From assembly GCA_944548615.1 (NCBI GenBank), contig OX155973.1, positions 19,755,543 to 19,819,542 of the forward strand: a stretch of DNA of 64,000 nt, given 5' to 3'. The notes beneath the pieces are model-generated. The model saw nothing but the letters and a program-made list of their open reading frames with translations. It was not told where the DNA came from and ran no database searches. A program made the translations under genes and the position numbers. This document shows, in pieces, positions 22,521-35,564 of the stretch (position 1 is its first letter; each line of letters begins with the position of its first letter). This DNA is from Micropterix aruncella (taxonomy: Eukaryota; Arthropoda; Insecta; Lepidoptera; Micropterigidae).

Positions 22521-24401
22521 TGACGTGGCATGAGAAAATCTAATTGGAATCCAACAACCACAAACTAAGGATCCACCAATCCTTTACGACAAACAGAAAG
22601 CGAGCTGCCACACAGTGGCCAGACTTCTTTCGATAGAGGTGTCTAAGGTTCCAACCAAGCATCCCTATTTGTACAATCCCTGTAGGCACAACACCATCTG
22701 TGGCAGGATATCTCCAAGATATCCCCATCTGTGCCATGTTGGAAGCGTGTCGAAAGGATTGAAGAGGCATCCATACCTTTTTGCTACCTGGTGATGGCAC
22801 GTAGTGCTTATTCACGCACACACGAACAGCTTGAGTCTACAAAGACCACCCCAGTAGTGTTGTGTAAACGTCAGATCCCACATTAACTTGTTTGTACGAG
22901 ACGTTCGCGAAAGGCCTTGGCTCTTTAGGTAAGGAGATAGAGGCGTCTATATGGGGTTATGGAGGAGGGCGCTTAAAAACCCAAAACCCAACCAAAAACC
23001 TTACCCAATATTCTTACATCCTTCAAACTATCCATCACCCAGAAAATGTTCATAAACCCATAATTTCGACATGAATTCGACTAATTATAATACTTCTATA
23101 CCCTTTACACACTGTACCATGCAAGCACACACACATATATTGCCTTATTACACTTTACATATATAATTTATAATATTATCATAAGCATTATTATCATTCA
23201 GTCATAAGAAATTCTATACATCCTATACCTATAACCCTATAAACCAAACCATAATACTCATCATTGCATTACGAATTTAATGATATGTCACATCAATATT
23301 TCGTTCCTAACACCTCCCATCCGGTAGCTTCGTGAGGTAACAGTACCTACCCCTCCCCTCTCTTGTCAGATCAGCGAGCGCGATCTACCAGGTTCTAGGA
23401 ATCGCCCCACAGCCTTAGAATCGATCCCATCCACCGCGGTCTTAATTATATCAAGGATCTTTATACTGTCAAGAATTGCAAACAATCTTTATGTAGCTTC
23501 GACATGACTTAACGTCATCATCAACCCTTCCACCGACCATCTAATCATTACATGACTCCTCCCAGAATGTACGCATGTACTTAAATAAGGCACCAAACGC
23601 CAATAGCGCCAACTACCTATAGAAACTTTAACCATTCGCCTCATAGAGGCCGTTCCCCCAATCAAACTCCGACCACAACACCCCTCTTTACGTCCTCACA
23701 TAATCAGGCCCCTCCCATTTAAGGTACTACACAAACTTTCACCCCAGAGGGCCCTTACGTTATCATATCCACAATATAATCAATGTTCCCTCATGTCCCG
23801 TACTACAATCCAATTACATGCATTCAATCCTAGCAGCCACACCTCTACTCCCACTATACATCCCATACATCATCCCTTCCAAGCTCAATACACCCATCCA
23901 CAACGGACATTTCTCTTTCTCCCACTCTTTCTTATGTATTACAGAGTCTTCGTATCCTGAAAGAAGATTACGTCATCTGAAGAGTATGGACACGCCTAAT
24001 CAAGTAGGATCACTCTATTTATATTATAATTAACTGTTTTCAGGAACTACGCCCCTGCAGGCCACCTTCATCGACTAATCTACTATGATCGCTTATGTAC
24101 CTCTTCCTAAACTATATATCCAAGCTTTTAACCATTCGGGTTTCGCGTGGGGCTAATAACTTACTATGAAAGGCGGGGCTAAGAAAATTAACGTATCAAG
24201 GAAAATCTATCATTAGTAATAAGCTTTATCAACCAATGACCGTATAGATAGGAGGGCCGTCCCTAAACTCAGGAAGACTTATATATTCAGCTCAGCTTAG
24301 GTATTATTGTTGTATCTATATATATATTTATGTATTTAAACTAGGGCTTTTCAGCTGTTCCATGGAGATTCTATCTCTATGGGGCCCTGGATTGTCTCAA
24401 C

Positions 24402-24419
24402 TGGTGTCGTGACCACGGA
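24402..24419 (+). promoter_or_regulatory. Candidate minus-strand primer-binding site
   Basis: TGGTGTCGTGACCACGGA starts two bases after the LTR terminus (CA + ac + TGG). TGG pairs with the universal tRNA 3' CCA, and the position is canonical for LTR retrotransposons. I could not match the 18 bases to a tRNA 3' end that I know with certainty, so the primer is unassigned. Confidence 0.7.
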
Positions 24420-24444
24420 TTTTTCGAAATTTGGCTATCATTAA

Positions 24445-24460
24445 GACCATTATAATGGTC
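24445..24460. other. 16-bp perfect palindrome downstream of the primer site
   Basis: GACCATTATAATGGTC is self-complementary and lies 25 bp after the candidate primer-binding site. Palindromes at this place in retroelement RNAs can act as dimer-initiation loops. That role is only inferred from position. Confidence 0.45.
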
Positions 24461-27400
24461 ATAATTAATAGATAATTCAAGGACAAGTCTAAATATAAAC
24501 TCTTAGATTTGATCCTTCGACAGGGTTACTACGGATGACATAACGATTCTAACCACTATATAGACGATCACGTGCCAAATCAAAAAAAAAAAAAATGTAT
24601 TTTTTTGAAATTTTGAAAAAAATTGTACAAAATTTATGTTATCTAAGGGGGTCATGTAATGACGACCTAATCACTAGATAAACGATCAAAGCCAAAACAA
24701 AACTAAAATGAAATAAAGAGTCTAAAATAAACATTGTTACAAAAAAAAAAAGAAGAAAACTTGTAACTTAGAGAAAAGAAGAAGAAAATAATGAAAGTAC
24801 TAAATATTAAGTGGTTAAATGCGTTGGTAAAATAAAATAAAGGAATCTTAAAAGAGACTTTGAAAAAATATATTATTGTAAAAAAAGGGAATTTTTATCA
24901 AAAGTAGTGAAAATATTTAAATCATTTAGGTTTCTAATGAAAACTATAAACTCTCTGTTACTATAGACTCAATAAAATAGCATGAATAATAGACAAACAA
25001 ATGAAGCAAACAAAAACAAACAATATAATATAAACACACGAGACCGAATTTACAGCGTAGAACGTGAGACATGCGGATTTTTATTACAAAAAATATAGGG
25101 AGCTAAAAGTAAAACATTATGTGATTGTTTGAAAAAAAAGATAGCTTTGTAAGGATATTAGTTATTATGTAAATACTTGTAGTATACTATTTTACATGAC
25201 AAGTATCTACCAATGATACTATTACAAATATTCTGTGAGATAAATCGAGCTAGGGTTCGATGCTATCAAAATAAATCTTAGGATGAATTTAGATAAAAAC
25301 AAACACAGAAGGAATAAGACAAAATGTCAGTTGATTATTATAAACTAAACAAATTTTAAATAATCAAATACTAAACTTTGAGTATTACTAAAGACTCCGA
25401 TAGAAAGCTAGAATTGTAAACTACAAAACAGTAGAAATTTATAAGGGGAAGGGCAAATAGCTAGTACTTAATGCAGCTTAAAACGAAAATAAAGTATTAT
25501 TAAAATTACTCATACAAAACAAACACAGTAAACAGATCATCATATGTACAAAAACAAACAGCTGTCAAAAATCAGGAACGAAAACATATATGTAAAATAG
25601 TTACAGATTAGACGTAAGGAAATAGATAAATAAATGAATAAGAAACAAGCAAATAAACCTATCATAGATAGCCAGTTAATAAATAGATAAGTTTCATAGT
25701 CAAACAGCTGATTTCAGACTAGACGTCAAATTGACAGCTGGAATGTAAACAACAGACCGAATATGACAGCTGTCTATGACAAGACACCGAGCATAGACAG
25801 TTGGTACCACCGTGTTCGACCGTGTTCGGATCGTGGACGAGCGACGTACCAACTTCAGAAGATTACGGATACTAACCGAGTTCGTGAATGTTAGTCTACC
25901 AACAGAATAAACAAAACCGCGCGCGACCTTTTGACGATAATGCAGAAGAAGAAGATAGCCAACAGTATTTAATACGGAAACGTAAATTTAAAAACCTAGA
26001 AATTAAATTTAAATATACCACGCGGTAAATGAGCATTATACGCACGACTAATTAGACATTTAATCATATGACCGAAACAGATTTTTACAGAAAAAATCCT
26101 ATTACATTAATCAAAATAAAACATAATAAAAAGGGGAAAAGGGAGAAAGATTAATTGAATCGTAAACAAAATAAAATAATCTGAAGTAAAATAGAACTAG
26201 CACTTACCAAAAATAGACTCGGTTATGGTCACGTGGTATGGGGACGCCGTCAGCCATGTTGGGTTTTTTTTTTTTACGCAACTGGGCGGTTGGCGCGAAC
26301 GGCGGCCATCTTGGACGCTACTAACCGACGCCAAGCCACGCAAATTACACTTCACTAAGCCAGATGAGCGATCTGGGGATCCAAATAGCGATATTCAAGC
26401 ACAGAAAATAAAACACATGCTTTTAGAATCCTCAATAGACTGATGAAAAGCCGATTCATGATTGCAGTTGAGTTATGCGCGGTCTTGAAATTGAAAAACC
26501 TGCCATGCATGTTTCAACTGACCACATGTAATCAGTTTAATTGAGATTAAAAACACACTTCGTTAGATACCTGTCTACTTGCCGGTGCGGAGCTGTAGTT
26601 TAGTCACCAAGTACCCCGACCTAATACAGTATATAGCTATAAAAATACACGCCATAATGCTGTGTTGGGCTGGTACACTCGATGGCTTAGTTAACATCAC
26701 TAGGTAAAACTGTAGAGATTTTAAAACTATAGAAAAATTTCACAGCAGCGCGTGCACAAGAGACCAACTGGCCTCCCGCTGAACCGAACTTGACTGGACG
26801 CGTGAGGGGAAAAAGGTCGAAAGGTTCTGGAGGTATGGCGTTGCCAGATTACACATAAAATAACCTGTGCTATTTCTGCATTTGGATGCATCTAAGACAA
26901 ACACACCAGTTACACAGAATACTGAATACAAGTATACACTTAATCAGTTGGGAAGTTAAAAATTACATTGATATTCATAGATACATGTATTGGCTCCCAA
27001 CAATATTAGAAGTGTCATGGTCTGTTATTAAAAGTAGTGTATTATTGAAGCTTATGTGTCATGGCGTAAACTTTGACCTTATGAGTATTCAATGATCTAG
27101 ATATACCATGCAGGTAATGGTGAGGCAAACCCAAACATACGCGTATTACATTGTATGGGAGGAAAAGTACCACCATGTTACCAAGACATGTATCTTACAA
27201 AACAAAATGAAAAAACCCACATACCAACATTTTAGAATCCGTAGTGTGTGTACAGCGTGACCAAATCCTTATATAAATTGTGATTTATGGGTAATATATG
27301 TGTAGACATTGGAAGCCAGGAAAATTTCAGGAGTGCATAATAAAGAACACGTAAAATATAGGAGAAGAAGAAGGATAAATTGGATTATAATATAAAAGTT

Positions 27401-30400
27401 AGTGTATGTTAAAACAACTGCGAAGTCAATTTATTAACTCTAAATACATTAGTGATGCCAAAAATAGAATATCAAAATAAGTTATAAATATGGTGAATCG
27501 GATGAAACCAACATACATGGACAATATAATATAGCTAGCTTATATATATATATATATATGTGGGTGCGTATATATGTGTGTGTATAAAGTAATTAGTTGG
27601 TAGCTCCAATATTGTGGTAGCGTTCTATGGATACAGAGGAACTGCATTTGTGAGTTATCGATAGCTTTTTCTAACGCGTGGTGTCAGCATTACGTACCAG
27701 TTAATATGTCACTTGTTAGTATAGGTCTCAAATAGAGTTAAACCAAATGGACATGTAAGACGTGGTGATTTAATTGTGATGAACTAATTGTGAATGTATG
27801 AGTATACATCGGTATGCATGTATGTGTGTATATGGGTATGCATAAGTGTATATATTTATAGTTGAAAGCAATTGGGATGGTTATAGAGTAGATGTAGCTA
27901 TAGTTGGTACATCAAAACCACGTAAAGAATAAATACGATGGTATTAAATATGCTACCGATATAGTTTGAGTCAAACGTTAGTGTCAAATGTTAGTTTTCT
28001 AAAGAAACAACTTATAAATATAGGTTTCAAAAAATGAACATCATGAATGAAAAATAACACGACGCTTATATGTCATGTCACGGGTGCTATTGGAAAATGT
28101 TTAACAACTAGCAGCGAGAGATAGAAAAATTAATTTAGTCACTATTAAATTTAGGGTTGGCAAATATCAGCGGACAGCGGAATAGGAAAAAAGTGCGTTA
28201 CTAGCAGGACGGGTCGCGTCGCGGGGAAAACACATGTGCTAAGTGTCCGGTATCGGCAAACCCCTGGGACTGGACTGCAAAAGTTTACCTGAAAAAGGAC
28301 ATCGAACGGCCAAATGCACGATTTAAGAAGTTTAGTGAGAACGAGACAGATATACGAACCAAATTTTTAGAAATGATTTTCGTTTACAGATAAAGAAATC
28401 CTTACAACAAAAAAAAAAACACCGAGAAACAAGTCGGGGCTACGATATGTTGTGTTGTGAAGCCAATGAAACGTTGTATGGTGCAACCAAATGTAACATG
28501 AAAAGGGGACGTTTCAGCCCGACAATATGTATGAAACTTTGTCGAAACGTCAGGGGACGCAAATGGAGAGCGGAAAATGACTAGTACACCTAAGCTTTCG
28601 AAGATCAAAGGGCCTAAAATACGACAACTTACATAGATCAAATACCAATAAACAATGATATTAAAATAAAATAGTGTTATATTTATTATAACGAGAAAGA
28701 AATAGATAGACTTAGAAAAATCAATTAGATAACTCGAAGGATAGGAACTAAAATTGTACACTTACACAGTACCATGAATTGCATCTTAGATAATACATTA
28801 GTAATGGTTGATTAGATACGACGGCAGTGATTAGCGAAAACGAGCTTTATAAATCACATATGTAGACTATAAATGTAAATTGCGAATCTAATATAGACAA
28901 GATAGAAAAAAATATAATAGACAAATGTAAGCACCTGAACGTACTAGCAAGAAAAAAAAATATAGACCACAAGATTGTACTAAAGAAAAAAAATTATTAA
29001 GATATTGAGTGATATAAATCTATAACTATATATAATAAAATAAATTATGACAGGAGTGTATCACGGGTGTGCTTCAATGTTTGGACTGTACCACCGTTGA
29101 GACTATGTAGTTCAATTTAATACGCAACTTTTAAATGAACGCCGCACGGTGCGCAATCCTTCCTTCGACATCAAAGCGTTCCACTATTAAAAACTATAAG
29201 TAGGACAAAAATGATAATTGTCTCACCTTATGAATAGGAAGTCCACCATAGATGTGTGCCAGTGATGTTAATTACAGGTCAATGCATATCGGATGCTAGC
29301 GAGCGATCCAAAGTTGACAACTGAGCACTCGAATGGCATCCGATACAAATTAAACTGTCTACGGTTTTTGAGAGATGTACCTGGCATTCCGCCGATATGA
29401 CAGGATCGAAGACAATGCGTATCACTTGTATCTAAACCGCTGTGGATAATCGAATTAATTAGCACGGTTACACACGGGGCATAGATAAGAGTGAGGCATT
29501 CTGGACCTCTTCCGTAGTTAGAGCGTCTGTAGTATCACGACTTTACTTGTAAACTGCCAGTCAAATGCGAAATAGGACGGCAAAGAAAAAATATGCCTAT
29601 ACTTAAAACTGTCACGTCTAAAAATAAATGTTCAAAGCTCATCAAACGATGAGTTATTACACTCAAGTACATGAGTGTAGGCGTAATAAAAATAACACAT
29701 AAAGTCCGTAGGGAACATAGACAAACAAGTCGTAAAACAAAGGGTATGCAAATGATTTAGAGATATTAGAGCCGCATACGTATAAACGTCAACCAAATAT
29801 TAAATGCGCAAAAGAATAACATACGCCAAAATAGTTTAACTAAATAGAAAAATTGTTCGCGTAATTAAACACAATGACATGTCACTACATGTGGTGAAGG
29901 ATAGAGGCTGTCCAGCTGGAAGGTCGGGCGCGTTTTGACACTTCAAATAGCATTGAACATATTGCACTATTCAGTGGCATTCCTGAGACAGTTAAAACCT
30001 CGTAATATTAATTAATAAGCATTATTCTACTTAGACTCTTCGTTATGGACGTTAATTATATATTGCTTAGTCGCACCTTTTGCTGACGAAAATGATAGTA
30101 AAAACAAAAGGACTGGTTAAAGTATATTGCGGGAGGGAGCGCCGTTGCTGAATAGATACCTATGAGTAATTATGATAAAATCACGTAATTTGCGTGAATA
30201 ACTATAACTTTGGAACTCAATCTTGGACCTGGATTCAGTATGTATAAGTATCGCGACTGGGGATCGATTCCTTATGGACGAGTGAAACCTTTTAGTCGAG
30301 GGGTGCTTTGGTCTAGACACCGAGTGTGACTAATCAATGCATAGGGCGACTGGAAGTATTACTTTTCTATAGGGTTCGAATAAGCTAGGCTACGACTTCA

Positions 30401-31016
30401 ATGCCACTTTGAGAACATGGCAAATATTTCCAGACTACCCTCGCTGAGTGAAATGAAGCATGAGCTCATGAGAAAATCTCAGACTAGTAGCCCGTGAATT
30501 ATTCAATTGGTGAAATCTGCCAGGAAAGTGTTTGCTTTGTTCAATTGGTGACAGTTTTGTCTGGAGAGTACGGCCATGTAATGGATTCAGGAACAGATTG
30601 AGAGACTGTAGACCTGATTAAGCGAAAGATATTGGGAACTAATCAGCACAGGAGCACCGGATAAAAGAAGCATTAGCGGCGTTATGCATTACATTTCGTG
30701 GCGCTGATAGCATTTGAATACTATCATTCTTGTACGCACACCGGGGAGAAATCAATCAAATTTATCAAAGGTACTCAAACTTAAACGTGATTTAGAGGTA
30801 CATTAATTATGTTATGTAACAAATTCATAAGTTAAATTCTCCATTTACCTTAGGGAGAACTCCTTTCAGAAAATTTTAACCCCGGTATTTTATTTTATTT
30901 AGAGTAGGTATTACAAAATTTAACTATTACATTTTACCATGTCACACTGTATGTAAATGTGGCAATAGCAGAAAACTGATTCTTATTGTGACTGAGACAT
31001 GGTTATGACCGAAAGT

Positions 31017-31075
31017 CGCCTAACTAGGCCTGAGCCTGCTCTAAGGCAGACTTGAGCAATTTTCTTTGTGCATTA
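31017..31075 (-). repeat. Copy of a dispersed repeat also present at 11330-11400 (inverted)
   Basis: 'gcctaactaggcctgagcct gctctaaggca' followed by 'gagcaat-ttctttgtgcat' matches the reverse complement of 11330-11392 over some 55 bases with several changes. It shows that the leader contains genomic repeat material also found outside the element. Confidence 0.6.
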
Positions 31076-33221
31076 TGATTACTATTTATTAACAATGCAT
31101 ATATTTCTAGACACAATCAAATAAGACTAATTATTAAAATGGTTTACAAAAAAAAAAATTAAATTAAAAATAGAAAATTCAAATCTTTTAGAATAAAAAT
31201 AAAATAAAATAAAACTAAATCTAATTCAAATAAAAGTTATACATTAATAAAAAAATGACATACTATGACCCCATATAGATACTACGTAATAACTTCGACA
31301 CTAAAAGGAATGCACACCTGACTAGTAATACACACTTGACGTAATAACTACGTTGAGGGCAGATGGACTCTAATTTGATTATGGACAACGGGATATTCTG
31401 GGAAATGTTGACATAGGACAATATGTGTACAGTATAGGTATCTAGACGGGTTAGAGGCACGTTTAGGGTGGGGTTTCATTCATTCGCAGTAGCCATATAC
31501 GTCAGTGCGGCAACAGAATGCGGCCGTCTGCACGTAGTAATACGTGAATGGGTGCCTTTCTCTATATGGGGACCTTTAATTGGGCTGCTGCCATTGCTAT
31601 GTTGAGGATGTGTCTAGGATTTATGTACTAACTGCTGTTGGAGGGTCGGTTCATGAGACACATGGGTTAGTCCCAGATTAGCGGCCTCGTAAAACGTCTT
31701 TCAACACGACATGTACAGAAACACTATGCCTATTCTCTTGATGATAATGTCAGAGGAGAATATCAAACCATTGAGCGCATCAAATTATGTCAATAAAAGA
31801 GTAGAGGATAGACTTCATCAATTTCGGAATATTTATAATAAGTTAGACCGTATTGATAAAGGGCGCAATTTCGCCATTTAACCTACGAGATCCAACTGTT
31901 GCCAACGACTGACTGACGGGACTACACAATATATTGATGGACGTTGACGTAATGAATAAATTATATTTTACTACCTAATAATAAAAACACAACTGACTAG
32001 AATACACATAATCGGAATGACTCGATGAAATAACGATGTATCGTTACGTACTTTTATACATTAGCTACAGGTCACAAATTCGGTTACTAGTAACATAGGT
32101 TATCGCGATTTTTCGTTTGTTATAAAACACACAAACTAGAGAACCACGATCTGGGTTCATTAGACGTAATAGAGAATTACTATCACACACAGAGAATTTT
32201 AATTAAAATACTGACATCGTTATAATCTGCGCAAATAAACAGTTGACCTTAACCATCAGTATTGAACACATAAGTGTACACTGCACTTGTTTACATACCC
32301 TATCGGTAGTTTCGCATAATAATTACAACAATACAATACACAATTATACACACGACACCCTGACATATCACCGGTTAAACGTGGTCATTCACACACAAGG
32401 TCATTATGGACGAGACTGACTTGTTACAGTAGCTATGCCACACTCAAGTACTGACCTACGCCAACGATTTATGACTAATAAAAGAAATATTAACTGTATA
32501 AGAAAAGGTTACATTAAGTGACCTTATCATCATAGAACGATTGCAAAATTAAAAGATTACGTCGCAATCGGTGGACCTCCCTACTGACATACGAAAATTC
32601 ATATTCAAATATCTTTTAGCCAACCACCATAATTTTATAATCCACTTGACCATACATGGTAAATTACAAAAAATTAACAAAAATTGCGAGATCGGGCAAT
32701 TAACGATTATAACTTCTTGCAACTACTACACACCAATTACACTCGAATATTTTATAACCAACACTCAATATTAAACAATAACAAAGGAAAATTTTCTGAC
32801 CACATCACTCAACTGCTGTGCAGCCTCACCCAGCCATAACGTGTATATGTCGTCAAATTAATACAACAAATAAAATCATAAAAACACCATAACCCTCTAG
32901 TACAAAAGAGAAATTAATGCTTCAACTTGATTATGTAAATTTACACAATGAGGTTTCAACAAGAAACTTTAGGCGGCATATCCATTCTGACAATGTTGAT
33001 AATTATCTAGATTAATTATATAGGGATAAAACGCTAACATGATAGATTATAATGAGGTGGTAATGCACATTATGTGTATTTCAGAGTAACTTTACACCAA
33101 AACTAAGTGAAAAGAAAAAAATTATTAACAAGTAAATATCATACCCAAATCCGATTGGTTAACTGGTAGATTTCAGAATAGCAGCCGCTAGATTTGTAGA
33201 ACAAACTGGGGACGCTGTTGA

Positions 33222-33495
33222 CTGCGAGCCAACTAGTGGAATGGGTCAACCGCGTTGGCCTATTAATTATCAGCAACACGACTGACCGATCCACAAGCAT
33301 GACTTCAGATAATACTGCGGAGTTGGCACATTCCTTGGTCGAGAAAGATGCTGTAAATTGTAAGCCAACTTGTAGAACCGACCAGCCGCGTTTGCATTAT
33401 GTATCAGCAAAGCGACTGGTTGATCTCACGAGTGAGCTTGGTATAACATTGTAGAATTTTCACACATTCCTTGGTTGACGAGGATGCAATATATC
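33222..33495 (+). repeat. Two diverged ~137-bp tandem units in the leader
   Basis: Unit 1 has 'gcgagccaactagtggaatg ggtcaaccgcgttggc', unit 2 has 'tgtaagccaacttgtagaac cgaccagccgcgtttgc'. Both continue with 'tatcagcaa--cgactg', then 'cacattccttgg' and 'ga-gatgc'. A plus-strand frame (33218-33454) covers them but the units are in different frames, so the repetition is not protein-driven. Confidence 0.7.
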
Positions 33496-35564
33496 ACAGA
33501 CCACCATGTGTAGTCGGCCGTCTACTTCGAATATAAAATACCATCGGAGCGGACGGACGATTACACAGATAGGCATGACAAGCGTTGTTGAAGTTTAGAG
33601 CTCCCCGTGAGGACGAAAACCGGAACGTAGACAAGAACACCCACCTCCTGAGCTCCAATACTTGTAACCAATCATAAAATTCACGGATACACGCGTTGGA
33701 GCGAAGGGGATGAATGCTTACCGTGTATGCACTTTATAGTTCTGACGTGATCACGGAACGACACTGTCGAATGAAGGCGAGGTCTTGACAATCATTCACT
33801 CAAAAGCTGATGATGCAGGCGACTTTGTTCGCAAACGACTGCACTCATAGCCAATGAAAAAATAAAAGTCGTAGTTAAGAGCGTCACTCTCATGACCGCT
33901 GACGACACAATCGAACGCAATTATAAACGAGTGCGTACATCACGGCCAGGGAAGCGACGTTTAGGTCCGAGAGCAGCATCCAAGATGAGCGTAGGGAAGT
34001 ACAACCACCATTGCGATGGAGGTGCAGCGAACGAATGTGACAGAAGACGTGCGCTGCACTGCCATCGTAATGATAAAATGCCTTCGTTTCGTGTACCACA
34101 CCGCCGTCCGACTGACGGAGAAGTCAACCGACGAATCGAGCGGGACGGGCCCAGACGAAACGCTGGGGTGAATAAAGGGAAATTCCTAAGAAGTATTCAA
34201 TACGCGTTCAAGTAATAAAAACAAACAGGGCGTAACGCGAGAGGTGACGTTATTTGGTGTAAACAAAAGATCGTCGCGCAGGCCGTAAATCATCGGATCG
34301 TTAAAAAATAAAATTTTATTACCCTAGCGTAGTGTAATAATACTTGACTAAAAACAACGGAATTATAGATACGCGTGGCCACACAACGGGATTAGGATAA
34401 CAAAGATATGGCTTGCCCAATTATGAAAATTATCAGAATAAATTTATTAAATTAGTATGAACGTAATAGTAGCATAGGTTTCGCATATGATTAGGGTAAT
34501 TACCGCATATAGATGCAGCTAGGTGTTTAGGCGTACTAGGGGTGTAGAGTAGCATTAGGGCGGGAAAGAGAGATGACGAAGATAGGGGCATAGACTGTTC
34601 ACTTCGAAAAAAAATCCAAAGCTAAGCAAAGATTTCAGTAGAAAAAAAAAACCCAGATAATAAAATTAAGCCACATTTTAATACAGTTTTCTTAACAACG
34701 AATAAGCTAAACTCACGGTAAAGAAATTTTAAATGCCTGATTAGAGTAGTATGCATGGTAGACTCAAAATAAACAGGACAGAGCAGTTACCCTCACTGAG
34801 ATAGTTAAGCGTGTAGGATACTGTAAATTAAAGTAGGTTATAAGACGGAATTGTGAATAATGTTGAGAATAGTTTAGAAACAGAAATGGATCTGTATCGA
34901 ATAACTAGTGAGGTGTAATGGAATATGCTAACTGATAAGTGTTATTGGACGTTGCGGGGAAAGCCGTATGATCTGTGAGTTTCAGCTTTAGGTGGAAGTA
35001 ACGCGGCGTCCGTTACGAATTGGGGAAGTACCACCGCCATCGATGGGCATCTAAAGGGGAACGCCGTAGTCTTACATTTTGTCTTAAATTTCGTCAAAAT
35101 CTTAGCGTACCCACCAGGGTAATACAACAGTAACAGAACTTTACATGCCTAGAATCGCACATAATAGTAATCAATACACCAACCGCGATACCCTTTTAGA
35201 TGCACGTAAAGGTTAGATTAACAAGAAGTTATGAAAAACCGAGATAGGTTGCCAATTTGGTGAAATTATATCAAAAATGCATAAAGAACACCGATTCTAG
35301 TAGTTTGATATGATGTCACCAGACGCGGTTTGTGCACTCCTGAGGGTACGTGGGCAAGCCTATTTAAGATTATATTAATAAGGAATTAACTATAGGGATA
35401 ATAACGATAAGAAAGACAATAGACACAAATACAGTGACAAAGTGATAGTGAACAGTGCTTCAGAATAATACACGGCCTAGAACTATATACTAGCTGAAAC
35501 CAGCTCAGAAGAAATAGGCAGAACATTAACTTAGACAAACCACACGCCGAGTACATAACACAAA

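Larger units (their letters stand above)
15379..24399 (+). repeat. Left (5') LTR, 9,021 bp
   Basis: It begins TGAGATAGCTCTACC and ends GGATTGTCTCA. TGAGA/TCTCA form a 5-bp inverted terminal pair of the retroviral TG...CA type. Divergence from the right LTR starts exactly outside these ends, apart from two shared bases 'ac' after the right end. The first ~3 kb is AG-rich (15 G versus 3 C at 17161-17220) and the last ~1.5 kb is strongly CT-rich (27 C versus 2 G at 23821-23880). A TATA-like 'cctataaaatggtggg' lies at 18538-18553 and an AATAAATAAA cluster at 17919-17928, but U3/R/U5 limits cannot be fixed by eye. I found no convincing protein-coding frame in either LTR; the longest frames are about 100 residues and lack motifs. 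Confidence 0.9.
24461..35564 (+). other. ~11.1-kb leader between primer site and gag, no credible coding sequence
   Basis: Frames here are all below ~120 residues and show no retroviral or cellular motif. The region is a mosaic. It includes a T13 tract beside 'gtcagccatgttggg' and 'gcggccatcttggac' (26245-26315), a TA/GT microsatellite (27539-27585), an A/T-rich stretch 31140-31260, diverged internal repeats (33222-33495) and a more GC-balanced part (33200-34260). At least one dispersed host repeat relative lies inside (31017-31075). It could be a 5' untranslated leader removed by splicing, a carrier of regulatory RNA, or accumulated insertions. I cannot choose between these. Confidence 0.6.

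Noticed and set aside
15486..24033. Short reading frames inside the LTR (60-100 aa), duplicated at 41740-50287
   Set aside because: They carry no known motif, overlap on both strands and appear twice only because the LTR is duplicated.
28402..28761. 119-residue hydrophobic minus-strand frame in the leader
   Set aside because: Translation of A-rich plus-strand DNA gives F/I/Y/L by composition; no motif and wrong strand.
33892..34215. Basic 107-residue frame in the leader
   Set aside because: No domain recognised; an overlapping minus frame is equally open, as expected in a GC-balanced patch.
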